DNA from: Streptomyces sp. TRM68367
Lineage (GTDB): Bacteria; Actinomycetota; Actinomycetes; Streptomycetales; Streptomycetaceae
NCBI RefSeq assembly: GCF_014495685.1
Contig: NZ_JACTVI010000048.1
Location: forward strand, 1 to 40,331
Reading direction: 5' to 3'
DNA: 40,331 nucleotides
Below, piece after piece: positions 38,405 to 40,331 of this stretch. The first letter of the stretch is position 1. The number at the start of each line of letters is the position of its first letter. The translations under genes were made by a program, and so were the position numbers. The notes under the pieces are model-generated. The model saw nothing but the letters and a program-made list of their open reading frames with translations. It was not told where the DNA came from and did not search any database.

Positions 38405-39238
38405 TCAAGCTGACGCCAGTGCCGGTTCCGTGGTGGCTACGCGGGCCTCGTCGTAGCGGTGGAGGATCAGGTGGGCCATCGCGGGGTGGGCGCCCAGGGG
38501 GGCCGAGGCGATCCAGGGGGCCTTCGCCGCGCATTCTGCTGCGAAGCGGCCCGGGGCCGTGAAGTACGACGCTACGGCGATGCGGTGGCGGCCTCGGGCC
38601 GTGAGGGTACGTACGGCGGATTCGACCGTGGGGGTCGCGGCGGAGGCGTAGGCCGGGATGACGGGGACGCCCAGGCGGTCGGCGAGGAGGTGGGCGGTGT
38701 GGCCCGTGTCGGTCTTCGCGTGGGGGTCGCGGGAGCCTGCCGCGGCGAGGACGATGCCGCTCACGCGGCGGGTGGCGGCGTCCGTGTGCGTGGGCCAGCC
38801 GGACTCGACCAGGCGGTCGTGGAGGGCCTCCACCAGGAGGGGGTGGGGGCCCAAGGGGGCCGTCAGGCGTGCGTGTACGTCCGCTTCGGCGGCCATCTCG
38901 GGGATGTCCCGCTTGACGTGGTAGCCGCGGCTGAGCAGGAGTGGGACGAGGACGGCCTCGTCGGCGCCGAGGCCGGCGAGCGTGTCGGGGAGCAGGGGCT
39001 CGTTCAGCTCGATGTGGCCGAGGTGGACGGGGAGGCCGGGGCGCAGGGCGCGGACCTGGTCGAGGAGGGCGCGGACGGTGCTCAGGGCGCGCGGGTCGCG
39101 GCTGCCGTGGGCCACGACGACGAGGGCGGGCCGGCCCGGGCGGCGTCGGCCGTTCAGCGGCGAGACGAGGCCGAGCTGGGTCGAGAGCTGACTGCTGATC
39201 CGGTTCATGAGGTACGCCGTACTGTCGAGGTCCGTCAT
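38405..39238 (-). CDS. Sirohydrochlorin chelatase-like protein, two CbiX domains
   Basis: Protein of 277 residues with two tandem CbiX/SirB folds. Domain 1 starts at ALVVVAHGSRDPRALSTVRA (His of the metal site), and contains VLVPLLLSRGYHVKRDIPEM with the second His. Domain 2 starts SGIVLAAAGSRDPHAKTDTG, where the His is replaced by Ala-Gly, and has RIAVASYFTAPGRFAAECAA, so only the first domain keeps both histidines. Such proteins insert Fe2+ into sirohydrochlorin for siroheme, or Co2+ for cobalamin. Siroheme would serve sulfite or nitrite reductase, not seen here. ATG 39238 is divergent from the SanA-like gene. Confidence 0.88.
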   Translation of the reverse strand: MTDLDSTAYLMNRISSQLSTQLGLVSPLNGRRRPGRPALVVVAHGSRDPRALSTVRALLDQVRALRPGLPVHLGHIELNEPLLPDTLAGLGADEAVLVPLLLSRGYHVKRDIPEMAAEADVHARLTAPLGPHPLLVEALHDRLVESGWPTHTDAATRRVSGIVLAAAGSRDPHAKTDTGHTAHLLADRLGVPVIPAYASAATPTVESAVRTLTARGRHRIAVASYFTAPGRFAAECAAKAPWIASAPLGAHPAMAHLILHRYDEARVATTEPALASA

Positions 39239-39450
39239 GCACCGATGGTGGCGGCGGGACGTTGCCGCCCCGTTGCACGGGCATGACGGGTGTTTTCCAG
39301 CGGTTCACGGTGCCCTGCACCGGCTGTGTGAGCTGGCGTGACCTGCGGTTTCGGCGCGCGGAGTGAGACTGGTCACGGCCGGGACCCGAACCGTGGGCCG
39401 CGCCGGAGCGTTCCTTCTTGTCGAGAGACCGACTGGGGAGGGACCGTCCG
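39239..39450. other. Divergent promoter region
   Basis: Separates the chelatase gene (minus) and the SanA-like gene (plus). No operator or riboswitch was recognised; no cobalamin or siroheme-type aptamer is apparent. Confidence 0.4.
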
Positions 39451-40140
39451 ATGCGCCGACCGAAGCTGCGCCGGCCCCGTCTGCCGCGCACGCGCACCGG
39501 GCAGCGGCGGCTCGTGCAGGCCGTGATGGCCGCGTGCGCGCTGGCGCTGCTGCCGGCGGCCTGGATTCACGTCAGCACGGACGACCGGCTCCGGACGACC
39601 GCGGACGTGCCGCGCACCGAGGTCGCCGTGGTCTTCGGCGCGGGCCTGTGGGACGGCGAGCCGTCGCCGTACCTCGCGCACCGGCTGGACGCGGCGGCGG
39701 AGCTGTACCGGGCGGGGCGGATCGAGGTGGTGCTCGTCACCGGCGACAACAGCCGGGAGGGCTACGACGAGCCGGACGCGATGCGCGCCTATCTGACGCG
39801 GCGCGGGGTGCCGGACGGGCGGATCGTCAGCGACTACGCGGGGTTCGACACCTGGGACTCCTGCGTGCGCGCGAAGAAGATCTTCGGGGTGGACCGGGCC
39901 GTGCTGATCAGCCAGGGCTTCCACATCCGGCGCGCGGTCGCGCTGTGTCAGGAGGCGGGGGTGTCGTCGTACGGCGTCGGGGTCGACGAGGCGCACAACG
40001 CCACCTGGTACTACGGGGGCGTCCGGGAGATCCTCGCGGCGGGCAAGGCGGCCCTGGACGTGGTGTTCGAGCCGGATCCACGGTTCCTCGGGCCGAGGGA
40101 GCCGGGCGTGGAGCGGGCGCTGACGGCAGCGGCGGAGTGA
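39451..40140 (+). CDS. SanA/YdcF-family membrane protein (DUF218)
   Basis: Protein of 229 residues with a basic N-terminus and one span (VMAACALALLPAAWIHV), then an extracellular DUF218 domain: VAVVFGAGLWDGEPSPYLAH, VVLVTGDNSREGYDEPDAMR, FDTWDSCVRAKKIFG and VLISQGFHIRRAVALC. In E. coli the relative SanA affects vancomycin resistance and envelope permeability; the enzymatic activity is not established. ATG 39451 has GGGGAGG nine bases upstream; a TTG at 39418 is rejected. The gene is divergent from the chelatase and is followed 108 bp later by the second copy of the palindromic repeat. Confidence 0.9.
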   Translation: MRRPKLRRPRLPRTRTGQRRLVQAVMAACALALLPAAWIHVSTDDRLRTTADVPRTEVAVVFGAGLWDGEPSPYLAHRLDAAAELYRAGRIEVVLVTGDNSREGYDEPDAMRAYLTRRGVPDGRIVSDYAGFDTWDSCVRAKKIFGVDRAVLISQGFHIRRAVALCQEAGVSSYGVGVDEAHNATWYYGGVREILAAGKAALDVVFEPDPRFLGPREPGVERALTAAAE

Positions 40141-40248
40141 CTTCGTGCAGTCCGCGCGCTCTCGCACGCCGGGCTTGACGCGCTCGGAAGCCGGACGCGT
40201 CCCGCCGGAGCCGGGGAAGGTCCTGTACTACGCGTACCAGTGACCCGA

Positions 40249-40331
40249 CAGGCAACGTTTGCCCGTCAAGGAGCGGCGTCCGGTGCGTGCTCTCGGCGTG
40301 CCGGCCGGAAGCCCTCGTACTGGACGTACTT
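40249..40331. repeat. Palindromic repeat element, truncated inverted copy
   Basis: CAGGCAACGTTTGCCCGTCA begins 83 nt that match the reverse complement of 10105-10187 at 79 of 83 positions. The window ends inside it, so the second half must lie outside. Both copies follow the 3' end of a gene (DUF5133 and SanA-like). Confidence 0.75.

Overview
The window is chromosomal DNA from a high-GC actinomycete, almost certainly a Streptomyces. Codons end overwhelmingly in G or C, many starts are GTG, genes are linked by ATGA/GTGA overlaps, and the right-hand block (YtxH-like protein, FGGY kinase, paired ABC exporters, HrdA-type sigma factor, dnaG, flavoprotein reductase, dgt, CbiX-like chelatase, SanA/YdcF protein) is a typical Streptomyces core order. 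No rRNA, CRISPR array, complete insertion sequence or antibiotic cluster was seen.

Left part (1-14.8 kb), accessory and eroded. A MerR regulator and prfC (RF3) form a two-gene operon behind a MerR-type promoter with a 19-bp spacer. Further on lie an alpha/beta hydrolase, a ferritin-like helical protein with a tandem C-terminal motif, an atypical SAM-methyltransferase-like protein, a KhtTU-type cation/proton antiporter pair, two double-domain universal stress proteins, a DUF5133 protein, a small orphan protein and an acyltransferase-3 membrane protein. Between them lie broken gene pieces: phosphofructokinase N-terminus, rhodanese, DnaK, metallophosphoesterase, a small membrane protein, an FAD monooxygenase and a CBS domain. 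The mix resembles a decayed hypoxia/dormancy (OsdR/DosR-like) stress island; that reading is inference. A 149-bp palindromic repeat sits at 10.1 kb, and its 83-bp half recurs inverted at the right edge.

Middle (14.8-23.5 kb), a sugar-uptake operon on the minus strand. It reads GH1 beta-glucosidase, LacI regulator, two permeases, two ATPases and a lipoprotein binding protein. The transporter is of the oligopeptide (Opp/Dpp) family but its neighbours imply beta-glucoside oligosaccharides. Three LacI-type palindromes and a promoter lie upstream of the glucosidase.

Transition (23.5-26.1 kb). A small islet holds a GntR/HutC regulator, a divergent operon of three small proteins (degenerate HATPase and two cysteine-rich proteins, the last probably frameshifted) and a short coiled-coil/membrane protein. 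It adjoins a tRNA(CAT) gene and two identical tRNA-Asn genes. It looks like a fragment of an integrative element, but no integrase or att repeat was found.

Right part (26.2-40.3 kb), core genome. An orphan FGGY kinase is followed by a heterodimeric ABC exporter with one degenerate ATP site and a strong hairpin in its leader. On the minus strand follow hrdA, dnaG, an FAD/NAD reductase, dgt and a two-domain CbiX chelatase, with a divergent SanA/YdcF protein at the end. These serve transcription, replication and nucleotide-pool housekeeping.
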